The position numbers were made by a program, and so were the translations under genes. Below are positions 1-9,049 of a DNA stretch of 64,000 nucleotides, piece by piece. The notes under the pieces were generated by a model that ran no database searches, had not been told where the DNA came from, and worked only from the letters and a program-made list of their open reading frames with translations. How positions within the stretch are numbered: the stretch's first letter is position 1; each line of letters opens with the position of its first letter. Source of the DNA: Liquidambar formosana. Taxonomy: Eukaryota > Streptophyta > Magnoliopsida > Saxifragales > Altingiaceae. Where the stretch lies: positions 7,827,036-7,891,035 of the forward strand of contig CM077833.1 of assembly GCA_039720395.1 (NCBI GenBank), in the 5' to 3' direction.

Positions 1-3000
1 GTTCTACAGGCGGAGTACACCGCATGTTGGCATGAATTTGGCATTGATGACATTTCTTTACGTATAACACACAGTCTGTCTCCATAGTTGACCAGAAGTA
101 CCCCAATCTGACCAGTTTCTTTGCCAGCATTCTCCCATTCATGTGTGGTCCACAAACCCCTTCATGAACTTCGGTAACCAACACCCGGGCCGCTTCTTTA
201 CTTATACACAGCAGATGAGTTCCGTTGGGCGATCTTTTGAATAGTTTCCCTCCGCACAGGACGTATTGGGCCGCCAGCAACCTCAGCGTCCTGTGATCTC
301 TTTTATCTGCCCCCGACGGGTAAGCCCCTTTTTCTAGGAAATTTTGGATGTCGAAATACCAGGGGTTCCCATCATCTTCCTCTTCTTCTAAGGTCATGAT
401 AGCGGTTTCATGGGAGGGATGGGACTTTTGTTGGATCATGAGTGGTTGTAAGGTCATCCCTTCGGGGATGTTGATTAGAGAGGCTAAAGTGGCTAAAGCA
501 TCAGCGAATTGATTTTGGGATCGGGGTAAAGGGGTGAAGGTGATTTTACGGAATTTTTGGGCAAGGTTTTCTAGGTAGGCTTGGTAAGGCTTCAAGTGCT
601 CCTCCTTGGTTTTCCATATCTTTTGGACTTGGGCTATGACTAACGCGGAGTCTCCATATATCTCTGCTTCCTCTACTCCCAGGGCTAATAGTGCTTCCAG
701 TCCTGCTATGCAAGCTTCATATTCTGTAGTGTTATTAGAATTCTTAAAATCCAGCTTTATGGATAGAGGTACATGGGACCCATTAGGCGATATTAAAATA
801 ACTCCGATCCTGTTCCCACATTGATTTGATGCCCCATCAAAATACATTTTCCAAGTCTTTGAACACTCTATGCAAAACAGATCTTTATCCGGGAAATCTT
901 CCCTAAGAGCTTGTCCCATTACCGGGTGTTCTGCACAAAAATCGGCTACCGCCCCTCCTTTGATGGCCTTCTGAGTAACATAGGTCAGCTCAAACTCAGA
1001 TAGCAAGAACAGCCAACGTGACAGCCTGTTGTTAAGCGCAGGTTTCTCGAGGAGGTACTTTAATGGGTCCATTCTAGCGACTACCCATACCTCAAAGGTT
1101 ATTAAGATGTGCCTCAGCTTTTGTACCGCCCAGACTAATGCGAAGCATGATTTCTCCATGGCGGAGTAACGTGCCTCGTAATCATGCAATTTCTTACTTA
1201 GGTAATAGATGGCCTGTTCATTCCCATGGTCGTCTTGCTGTGCTAACATACTTCCCAAGGCTTCTTCGAAAACGGATAAATATAACATAACGGGTTTCCC
1301 GGGTCGCAGAGGCACAAGGATTGGAGGATTTAACAGGTACATCTTGATGACTTCAAACGCTTGCTGACACTGCTCATTCCATTCCTTGGACTCTTTCTTC
1401 CTTAGCAACTTAAAAATTGGTTCACAGGTTAGCGTGAGTCTTGCTATGAACCTACTAATATATTGCAATTTTCCTAAGAAACCCCGTACTTCCTTTTCTG
1501 TCTTTGGTGGTGGCATCTCTAGTATCGCTTTGATCTTGACAGGGTCCACTTCTATGCCCCTATGAGTTACCAAGTAGCCCAATAGTTTCCCTGCTGTAAC
1601 CCCGAAAGTGCACTTCTGAGGGTTTAATCTGAGCTTATACTTCCGAATCCTCTTGAAGAATTTCTCCAAGTTATCCATATGTTCCTCCCTGGTTGCTGAT
1701 TTGACTATCATGTCGTCCACGTATACTTCCACTTCCTTGTGCATCATATCATGCAGCAATATGGTCGCCATCCTCTGGTACGTTGCCCCAGCGTTCTTCA
1801 ATCCGAATGGCATGACGGTGTAGCAATACGTGCCCCACCCTGTGGTAAAAGTTGTCTTGCTCATGTCCTTTGGCGCCATCTTAATTTGGTTGTATCCCGA
1901 GAATCCGTCCATGAATGACATCAGGGCACTTCCTACGGTGTTGTCTACAAGGACGTCAATATGAGGGAGGGGGAAGTCATCCTTCGGGCAGGCTTTATTC
2001 AGATCTCGATAATCTACGCAAACTCTTACTCGACCATCCTTTTTTGGCACAGGTACAATATTCGCGATCCAATTGGCTTGGTCTACCGCTCGTATAAACC
2101 CTACATTCAGCAGCTTGGTAACTTCCTCCTTAACCTTTATCAGCCATTCTGGTTGCATTCGCCTTAATCGTTGTTTCACGGGTTTGGCTCCTTCCTTCGT
2201 TATGATGTGGTGCTGTACTATCTCCGGATCTATCCCAGGCATATCATCGTAAGACCAAGCAAATACATCTTGGAACTCACTCAATAGTATTTTGAGATCG
2301 GTTTGTTCTTTTATAGACAAAGTGGAGCCGATTTGTACTTCCTTAAGATTTTCAATGGTGCCGAGGTTGATTTTAACAGTTTCACTTTTAATAGGTTCTA
2401 CACTTCTTTCATAATCTTCATTGATTACTTTATTTAAATCGGGATCTTCGGACATTAATGCAATGTATTCTTCTAAAGACATATCAATATAAGCGAAATC
2501 AGAATTCATTTCATTATCAATTGGATAAATTACATCATAGTTGGCCTTAGAGGCCTCGACATCATTAAAAATGGTCATGGGATTGACCATAATCTTATCA
2601 GTCTGAGTGGTGATCCTATCGCCTACAATGGTCTTCTCTATCTTCTCCCAGGTCCAGGTGCTGGTTCCTCCATTTGCTTCAGTGATTAGCTCCGCTAAAT
2701 TCTCTGTGATAACTTGATCTGCTAATACTGTGATGCTCAGGTTGTGTTCTGATAGCAGCTGCTCCCAGGCCCCCTGCTCTAAATTATCGGCCCAGTCCAC
2801 GTCCAGTGCCTTTACTTCTTCAGCCTTTCCCCATGAAGGTGTTATCTTTAACGTTTCTGCGAAAAAGACTTCCAAACCTGGCAACCTTCTTCCATTGGTC
2901 TTGTCTACCCACGGCTCCGGGAAGCCACAGAAAGGGAAATCTTCTCCTTCCTTGACGAAATTGCCATTAAAGGTGCCTTCGTTCTTCGGGACTCCTGATT

Positions 3001-3256
3001 TTCCCTCATACCCTATCCCCTTACGATCTTTTTGTGCACGGAAATAAGGCAATTCAGTGACTCCTTGTCCATTCTTTCCCATCCCCATTCCAGGTATGTA
3101 CCCCATTCGCTTCATGATGTGGGCTACCGTATAACCCACTCCTATCCCGAAATCCGGAGATACCTTTTCTCTTTCATCACTCCTTCTTTCGATCATTTGC
3201 ACTAACTCGAATCCTCTCCATCCCAAGTCCTCTGCTCCTTCTTTGATGCCTAATAC
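1..3256 (-). CDS. Pol polyprotein of Tat element (G-patch, RT, two RNase H, integrase start), partial
   Basis: Replication enzymes of the element. The frame is the same as gag-protease and stays open from the TAA at 3257 to the window edge, so it is cut by the window and not by a mutation. Order: G-patch (YTVAHIMKRMGYIPGMGMGK) around 3150-3060; linker; reverse transcriptase with the PVPKKDGRVRVCVDYRDLNK block near 2060-1990, MPFGLKNAGATYQR near 1810, and catalytic YVDD at 1723-1712; gypsy-type RNase H to about 1030; second RNase H beginning MYFDGASN near 846, with the TEYEA and YGDSALV blocks; then the H2C2 zinc finger of integrase (VHEGVCGPH, CHQC) at about 160-30. A G-patch is common in plant Tat-like polyproteins. 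Integrase core and C-terminus lie outside the window. Confidence 0.9.
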
Positions 3257-5503
3257 TTAACCCGTGATTTCCCCATCCCCATGAATCACTAAGACACCTC
3301 CTTGCCACGGCATTTTGATCTTTTGGTGTACTGTAGACGGGACAGCTTCGAGAGGGTGAAGCCAAGTTCTTCCCAACAGCATGTTGTAATTGGCCGGAAT
3401 ATCCATCACACAGAATTCCACCATAGATTCCATCGGTCCTAATTTGCAGTTTGCTTTAAAAGTCCCTAGGACGCTCCTCGAGCTATTGTCGTATCCCCTC
3501 ACAGTCATCGCAGATGGCGTTAGTTCTTCTTTAGGTACACCGAGGCGGTTGGCTGTGCGTAGCAGGCATACGTTGAGAGCCGACCCATTGTCTATGAGTA
3601 CCACCGGCATCTTCAGGTTTTTGCACTCCACTGTGACATACAAGGGTTTTGCATGCTCTACCCCTTCTGTGGGAAGATCTTTTCTTGAGAATGTCAGCAC
3701 GGTCTTCTCGGCAGCATCTACCCCCATGATCGACAACACTTGCTCAGGCGTGGTGTCGATGGGCACCTCGTGCTGAGCTAGTGCCTCCAATACCGTCTTC
3801 CTATGTTTCTTTGAAGCCACCAATAAACCCCATAAGCTAATGTTGGCCTGTGTCTTCTTCAACTGTTTCAGGACCCGGTCCTCCTCCTCTTCTTTCCCTA
3901 TTTCTCCCAATTTGTGTCTCAACTCCTCTATGTCAACTTCAGGGTTCACGTCTTTCCCCGGATTGTCACCCTCTAGATGAGGAGGCTTGAAATGCCTGCC
4001 TGCGCGAGTAAGGTGCATAGTGTCCTCCTTAACTTGTTCCCAGAACCCTTTCTTAATATCCCCTTCTTCGTCACTGTCATCCCATGGTGAGCACACTGCA
4101 ATGATGAGCATAGATGGATCCCCGCTTTCGCATCCTCTTTCAATCATATTAGCATATGGCGGCGGTGCGTCATGGTTGGGAATGGGATTTCGATGCACAT
4201 TGGGTTTCTTATCCTCTCCTGGCGGCGGTAACTTCCCTGCTTCAATCATGTCTTGTATCACATGTCTCAATCGAGTACAATTGTCGATCTTATGACCAAT
4301 GCGCTGGTGAAACTCGCAGAACTCATTCTGCCTCCAGTTAGATGGGATTGGGTTTGGAAGCGGCAGAGGTTCCAAGGCCTGCAAGTACCCTCTTCTAGAC
4401 AGATTAGCAAATGCTTTGGACAAGGGTACTCCCAGATCGTGGAATACTCTGGGTTTTCTTTCTGTCTGCTGAACATTCCCCACTGTTGCTTGCACTGGCC
4501 CTCCGATTCTATTGCCTCCACTTGCTCCACTGTTGCCACTGTTTGCCCCGAACACCCTCTTGGGCCTGTTCTCGATCTGCCCTTTGCTTATTGCATCTTC
4601 TATTCGGGTCCCGCACTGGTACAGTTGTTGGAAATCCATAACGGATGAGGTTAACATTTTGTCGAAATAGACTGGTGTCAGATTTTTCAGGATCATGTTG
4701 ACTTGATCTATCTCTGCTGGCCTGTTTGTCAGTTTTACTGCCTTTGCTCTCCATCGCCCTATGAACTCGGAAAAAGGCTCATCGGGTTTCTGCCTTGTCA
4801 TTTCTAAATCCCTCAACGTTACATCCAATACTGTATTATAGTTGTACTTATTGGTGAACTCCTCGGTCAACGCCTCCCAGGTCCCAGTTATCTTCTCATC
4901 GAGCTTGTAATACCATTTTGAAGCATCACCGGATAAGGATAGTGGAAACGCGAAGTGGACTTGCTCCGAGGTTAGGCCCCTCATTCTAGCTATGCTCATA
5001 TACTGACGCAGATGTTGCTTAGGGTCGCCAGTTCCATCAAACTTCTCGTAATCCGCAATCTTGAATTTAGGGGGTAGTTGAACTCTAGCCTCAGAGGTAG
5101 CACCGGGCATAGAAAACATGTAGTCGTCTATCCCTTGAGACTTACGCCAGGCGGCCTTCATCTGCCTTATCTGCTCTCTCATTTCATGATTCTCCACCTC
5201 TAGCTTATCGAACCTGGGATCTTCCACTTTGCCCTTGTCTTTAACATTCTTCTTGCTAGCTATGTAATCTGCGAAATCCTCATCATCCCAAGGGTGAGAT
5301 TCGCCTTCGTGAGTTTTCGGTGCACCACTCCCTTCTCCTTCCTTGTCGGCTCCCTTTTCGCCTTCGGGTTGATCAGATGACCCTTTACCCCCCATCTCTA
5401 AATGCTCTAGCCTCTGGGTTAACCTCGTGATGAGTTCCTTCATTTCTGCCTTATCCTGTCGCAACATAGCCACGAGATCGGTTAAAGTCGGCTCCGCTGC
5501 CAT
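3257..5503 (-). CDS. Gag-protease polyprotein of Tat element
   Basis: Structural Gag plus aspartic protease of the retrotransposon; it forms the cytoplasmic particle and processes the polyprotein. The chosen start is the Met beginning MAAEPTLTDL, giving about 748 residues; an in-frame Met 22 codons upstream (5569) is possible. Order: N-terminal coiled-coil-like segment, acidic/basic linker, then the retrotransposon Gag domain (from the FDGTGDPKQH motif through KWYYKLDE to the NLTPVYFDKM segment, roughly residues 150-310). A Cys/His segment (CEFHQRIGHKIDNC) follows near residue 400. The protease lies near the C-terminus, with DNGSALNV at the active site instead of the usual DTG/DSG and the flap-side LLGRTWLH. 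The reading frame ends at TAA 3259-3257, and pol continues in the same frame. Confidence 0.9.
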   Translation of the reverse strand: MAAEPTLTDLVAMLRQDKAEMKELITRLTQRLEHLEMGGKGSSDQPEGEKGADKEGEGSGAPKTHEGESHPWDDEDFADYIASKKNVKDKGKVEDPRFDKLEVENHEMREQIRQMKAAWRKSQGIDDYMFSMPGATSEARVQLPPKFKIADYEKFDGTGDPKQHLRQYMSIARMRGLTSEQVHFAFPLSLSGDASKWYYKLDEKITGTWEALTEEFTNKYNYNTVLDVTLRDLEMTRQKPDEPFSEFIGRWRAKAVKLTNRPAEIDQVNMILKNLTPVYFDKMLTSSVMDFQQLYQCGTRIEDAISKGQIENRPKRVFGANSGNSGASGGNRIGGPVQATVGNVQQTERKPRVFHDLGVPLSKAFANLSRRGYLQALEPLPLPNPIPSNWRQNEFCEFHQRIGHKIDNCTRLRHVIQDMIEAGKLPPPGEDKKPNVHRNPIPNHDAPPPYANMIERGCESGDPSMLIIAVCSPWDDSDEEGDIKKGFWEQVKEDTMHLTRAGRHFKPPHLEGDNPGKDVNPEVDIEELRHKLGEIGKEEEEDRVLKQLKKTQANISLWGLLVASKKHRKTVLEALAQHEVPIDTTPEQVLSIMGVDAAEKTVLTFSRKDLPTEGVEHAKPLYVTVECKNLKMPVVLIDNGSALNVCLLRTANRLGVPKEELTPSAMTVRGYDNSSRSVLGTFKANCKLGPMESMVEFCVMDIPANYNMLLGRTWLHPLEAVPSTVHQKIKMPWQGGVLVIHGDGEITG

Positions 5504-6540
5504 TGGTTTCGGTTCCACTTTCCTCAGTCGGTTGGACGCAGGTGATCGGATCCAAACACAACCTGGCACACTCTTCTGTGATCGACCAATCCTCTACTGC
5601 ATTTAGCCATATGTAACTTTATCAAGCCCATGTCCTTCATTTAAATAAATAACATTGTTCCATTAAAATTACCCAATTACTGCTCACTACACCTTGGGCT
5701 TTGTCATGTTTACTATATCTTCCAAATGCCCAAGGTATAATAAGTGGACACAAAGCCTGTTATTTCACTAACTTAAGCCCAATACAGAAATATCTCTCAT
5801 CTCTCAACAATTTGGGGCCCGAACCTGATATTCATTTTTTATTTTTTTTTTTGGTCAGGCCCAATTACAAATAATTCTCCACTCTTTCGGGCTTAAGTTC
5901 GGATATAACTTGCTTTGGACTTGATTCTTAGCTGGATTTTGGATTTGATTGCCAACACGGTTACCCTAGTGCTAAACCCACATAGTCCATTAATTATCTC
6001 AAGTCGGCCCAATATACACACACCTCACTCTCTTTTGGATCATGGACCCATGTTTTTTTTTTTTCTTATTATTTTACACAAGTCCAAGTCCAATAACAAT
6101 ATCACACAACTTCCCTCAATTGGGCTCAACTTGAGATAGCTAATAGATAATGGGGGCCTCGTCCCAAGCCCGCGATGAATTCCTAATATGAATGCAACAT
6201 GACATAGCACACATTCAAGCAAGGGTATGCAAAGGTTGGTGGGGTAACTAGTGGTGTTGGTTAATGGGGTACTTCTCCTTCAAGGGTCACCCAAGCTAGG
6301 GCACTCAACGAGTGGCCCGTTAGTGTACTCACAAGCTTATTACAGGCTAGTGGCACAGGCTGTGGGTTGATGATGCCAACTTCCAGTAACCATAGGCCCG
6401 AATGGGACCCGGTACCTTTCATCAGACTGTCATCGAGGGTAAGGGGTGGTAGTGCGCGTGTGTGCAATTTTGGTCTTTTCTAATTAAACAATTTAAATTA
6501 AGTAAAGCCATAAATCACTATACGGAATCTAGCTCTCTAT
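5504..6540 (-). other. Untranslated leader of Tat element
   Basis: About 1 kb between the primer site and the likely gag start. It has no convincing coding sequence. T/A runs occur near 5838-5852 and 6053-6064. Small ORFs here have no recognisable product. Confidence 0.7.
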
Positions 6541-6557
6541 CCCCAGTGGAGTCGCCA
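6541..6557 (-). promoter_or_regulatory. Primer-binding site, tRNA-Arg type
   Basis: On the minus strand TGGCGACTCCACTGGGG follows the LTR end after one spacer base. It matches the complement of the 3' end of plant tRNA-Arg(ACG), as recalled, at all but one position. Tat/Ogre elements are known to use tRNA-Arg. Confidence 0.8.
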
Positions 6558-7785
6558 CTGTGAGCGCCACGCCCGGTACCACGTAGCTCGAGAATACGCA
6601 TTAGCCTCAAAGGACTAACACGGAGAGGAGTCGCCACCCAATAATAGGAACGAGTGAACCCTAGCAGGGTCTAGCTCGTCATAACCAGGGATTCGGGTTC
6701 GGAGCTAGGGTACGCAGCTGGGAAGGTGTTAGGCACCCAACCACGCCCGGTCGGAACCGGCCCCCACACATGATTGATGGCTTTAATTAATCTAAATATT
6801 TAACTAAAATCAACCCTACTCATTCAACCACAGCAGCACGCAAATCATGATGATATGATGGAAACAAGAGATATAAAACAAACATAAAGAAATGACCATG
6901 CGAATTAATTAACTATCATAATAAATACAGTAAAGAGAGAAACTGTCTGCCGAGGTAAGGTGCGTACGCATCTTACTTAGTGCGTATGCGCCAATTATAT
7001 ATGCGTACGCACCTAATAGGCATTACACGCAGAATCACAGAACTTCACATATCAGTCTACATCATGCATCCTTAATAAAATAAAATATGCAGAAAATAAA
7101 TATGAATATGAATATAGACTAAACCTAAGTCATGCTAATCATGCTTTAGACAGAAAAATAAAATAAAATAAAATAAAAGAAGGACTGTCTGCTAATACTT
7201 TATGTGCGTACGCAGTATTATTTACTGTGTACACATACCATATACTGCGTACACAATACAATAATTGCGTACGCATCTGTTGGCGATTTATGTCATCTCT
7301 CGAAACTCACTGTATGCGATCAGAAATCATATGTCCGTTTTTGCAGATTAAAGTCTGAAACCACCTTTATGGTAACACAGGAGATTTTCATACCAGCAAA
7401 ATCATCATATAATTAAGCCCTAGTCTATTGCATGATGCTCATACGGAAATATGCATAAAGTCCTAGGTTCTCTTATGGAAAGAGTCCACTATGTGATGAC
7501 ATGCAATCAATATTATGCAGTTATCATGGCATTCATGGCAGCACATTACTTTATTGAATATGAATTTTCATGCTTAATAGGTAAATTATACATACAGAAT
7601 ACAAATATTACCCTCAGGGTTCTCCACTCTGATTCCTTTAAGGACTACTCCTTCTTGAACCTCCAGAATTGCAGCTTTCTACACTCTCTCTCTGTCCTCT
7701 ATTTCCTTCTCTCTCTTTCTGTTCCTATAGCTTTCCTTCTCTCTCTCTCTGATTTCCCCTCCGTCTTCTTCAGGTGTCTAGTGGG

Positions 7786-7794
7786 TTATATATA
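7786..7794 (-). promoter_or_regulatory. TATA box of Tat LTR
   Basis: TATATATAA on the minus strand. It lies about 140 bp downstream of three TGCGTACGCA palindromes (7983-7934), a typical position for an LTR core promoter. Confidence 0.6.
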
Positions 7795-7933
7795 GGCATA
7801 GGAAGTAGGATTAGGGGTCTCTGCTGTTTTTCCCTGAAATCTAGGTCTCCTAAGCATGTTACAACATGTTCCTTGAAAGAGTTCTGATCTGGAGGGCAAG
7901 TGGCCCGAAAAGAAAGGTTGTGGAAGCATAAGA

Positions 7934-7983
7934 TGCGTACGCACCACAAATCCATGCGTACGCACCACATTAATGCGTACGCA
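7934..7983. repeat. Palindrome cluster TGCGTACGCA upstream of LTR TATA
   Basis: Three perfect copies of the self-complementary decamer TGCGTACGCA at 7934-7943, 7955-7964 and 7974-7983, about 20 bp apart. They lie upstream of the LTR TATA box in the element's sense. Four further exact copies lie downstream of the TATA at 6961, 7002, 7205 and 7266. Confidence 0.9.
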
Positions 7984-8839
7984 GTGAACTTCGTGAATTC
8001 ACTATATTTCTTAGCTGCAATTCTTTTGGCTCATGTAGGCGAATTCCAAAGTTTATCAAAGTATATGAACTAACCTCATCATAGGGCGTTTCCAATCCAA
8101 CTCATCGGGTGCAAAATGGGGTGTCTACAATGGGTTGCCTATGTACCCAAAAGGGATCAAGCCTAACGTAGTTCATTCAGATCTGAACAATTTCGATCAA
8201 TCCAAGAGGACTTTTATTGGGACTATAATTGTAATACTCGTAATTTTTAAATAGGGTATTAAAGGTTTAATCTATGGTTAACGTAGTTAATCCCTTGATT
8301 TTTCGAATGATTTCATGCATGGGTAATGCATGTGTATGATATTATGATGTTGGATGTGTTTGGATGCTTGTTTTGGTGCATTGAGTATCTTTCGGGTGCG
8401 TTTAGCCTTATTTGCAACTTAAGGGTTTAAGTTGCTGAAATTTGGTTAAGTGTGGGGAAAAAGTGAATTTTTGTAAATCTTCGTTTTAAAAGATAATTTT
8501 TGGCGGTAATGGGAGTTTATAATATTATAAGACATTGGTGATTTTATGGGAATTTATTAGCATGTTTGGATTGGGTTCCACGCATGTTTGTTTTAGGAAA
8601 ATCTGTCGGGAGACGGATTTTGTACTAAAACTTGGAAATGAGATTTTGATATATTGGGTATTTGATTTTTTTGGTATTTTATTTGGATTCAAATGGGGGG
8701 TTATTTACTTATTTTCATTAAATAACTTAAAATAAAAGGAAGAAGAAAAGAATGGAGAAAAGAAAGAAAATAAGGCAGTGGTGTGTACTGTGTGGGTTTA
8801 TACACATTTGCCTGAGTTACTGAGCATTTTCAGCAAGGA

Positions 8840-8985
8840 ACGATCGATCCTGGCCTGGGGACGATCAATCCTGGCTTATGGACGATCGATCGTGCCTTGA
8901 AGACGATCGATCGTAGGTGCCCCAGAAATGCAATTTCACTTCTGTTTTCCACGATCGATCGTGCCTTCAGACCACGATCGATTGT
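8840..8985. repeat. Palindrome cluster ACGATCGATCGT in solo LTR A
   Basis: Perfect ACGATCGATCGT at 8882-8893, 8903-8914 and 8951-8962, plus imperfect copies near 8840, 8861 and at 8974-8985. The cluster ends about 55 bp before the TATA box at 9042. Equivalent clusters occur in copies B (21684, 21707, 21755) and C (24368, 24391, 24439 and a variant at 24461). Confidence 0.92.
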
Positions 8986-9041
8986 GCATCGTGGATTTTG
9001 CAAAATTTTTTGCGTAAAATGACGCATGTGCCCCTCACCCC

Positions 9042-9049
9042 TTATAAAA
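9042..9049 (+). promoter_or_regulatory. TATA box of solo LTR A
   Basis: TTATAAAA in a C-rich context. It is conserved in copy B (minus strand, about 21627-21618), while copy C reads TTTTTAAAAA at the same place. Confidence 0.6.

Larger units (their letters stand above)
1..8129 (-). mobile_element. Ty3/gypsy LTR retrotransposon, Tat lineage, cut by window start
   Basis: Read on the minus strand this is 5' LTR (8129-6559), primer-binding site (6557-6541), leader (about 6540-5504), gag-protease (5503-3257), then pol running off the window at base 1. Lineage: after RT there is a gypsy-type RNase H followed by a second, archaeal-type RNase H, a hallmark of plant Tat/Ogre elements. A G-patch segment lies between protease and RT. 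The integrase core and the 3' LTR would lie left of the window. Gag-protease has no frameshift and pol is open over more than 3 kb, so this is the youngest-looking element here. The only visible lesion is one stop codon between gag-protease and pol. Confidence 0.93.
6559..8129 (-). repeat. 5' LTR of the first Tat element
   Basis: On the minus strand the LTR starts TGTAGACACCCC at 8129 and ends ...CTCACA at 6559, directly before the primer site. The same two ends occur in a solo LTR at 27896-29076 that has a perfect target duplication, which fixes the boundaries. Length is 1571 bp. It holds seven exact copies of the palindrome TGCGTACGCA and a TATA box at 7794-7786. It is clearly diverged from the LTR at 13869-15318, although the primer-proximal ~200 bp are recognisably related. 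Confidence 0.9.

Noticed and set aside
3390..4648. Several plus-strand ORFs of 60-131 codons
   Set aside because: They are shadows opposite the gag-protease gene, with no domain of their own.
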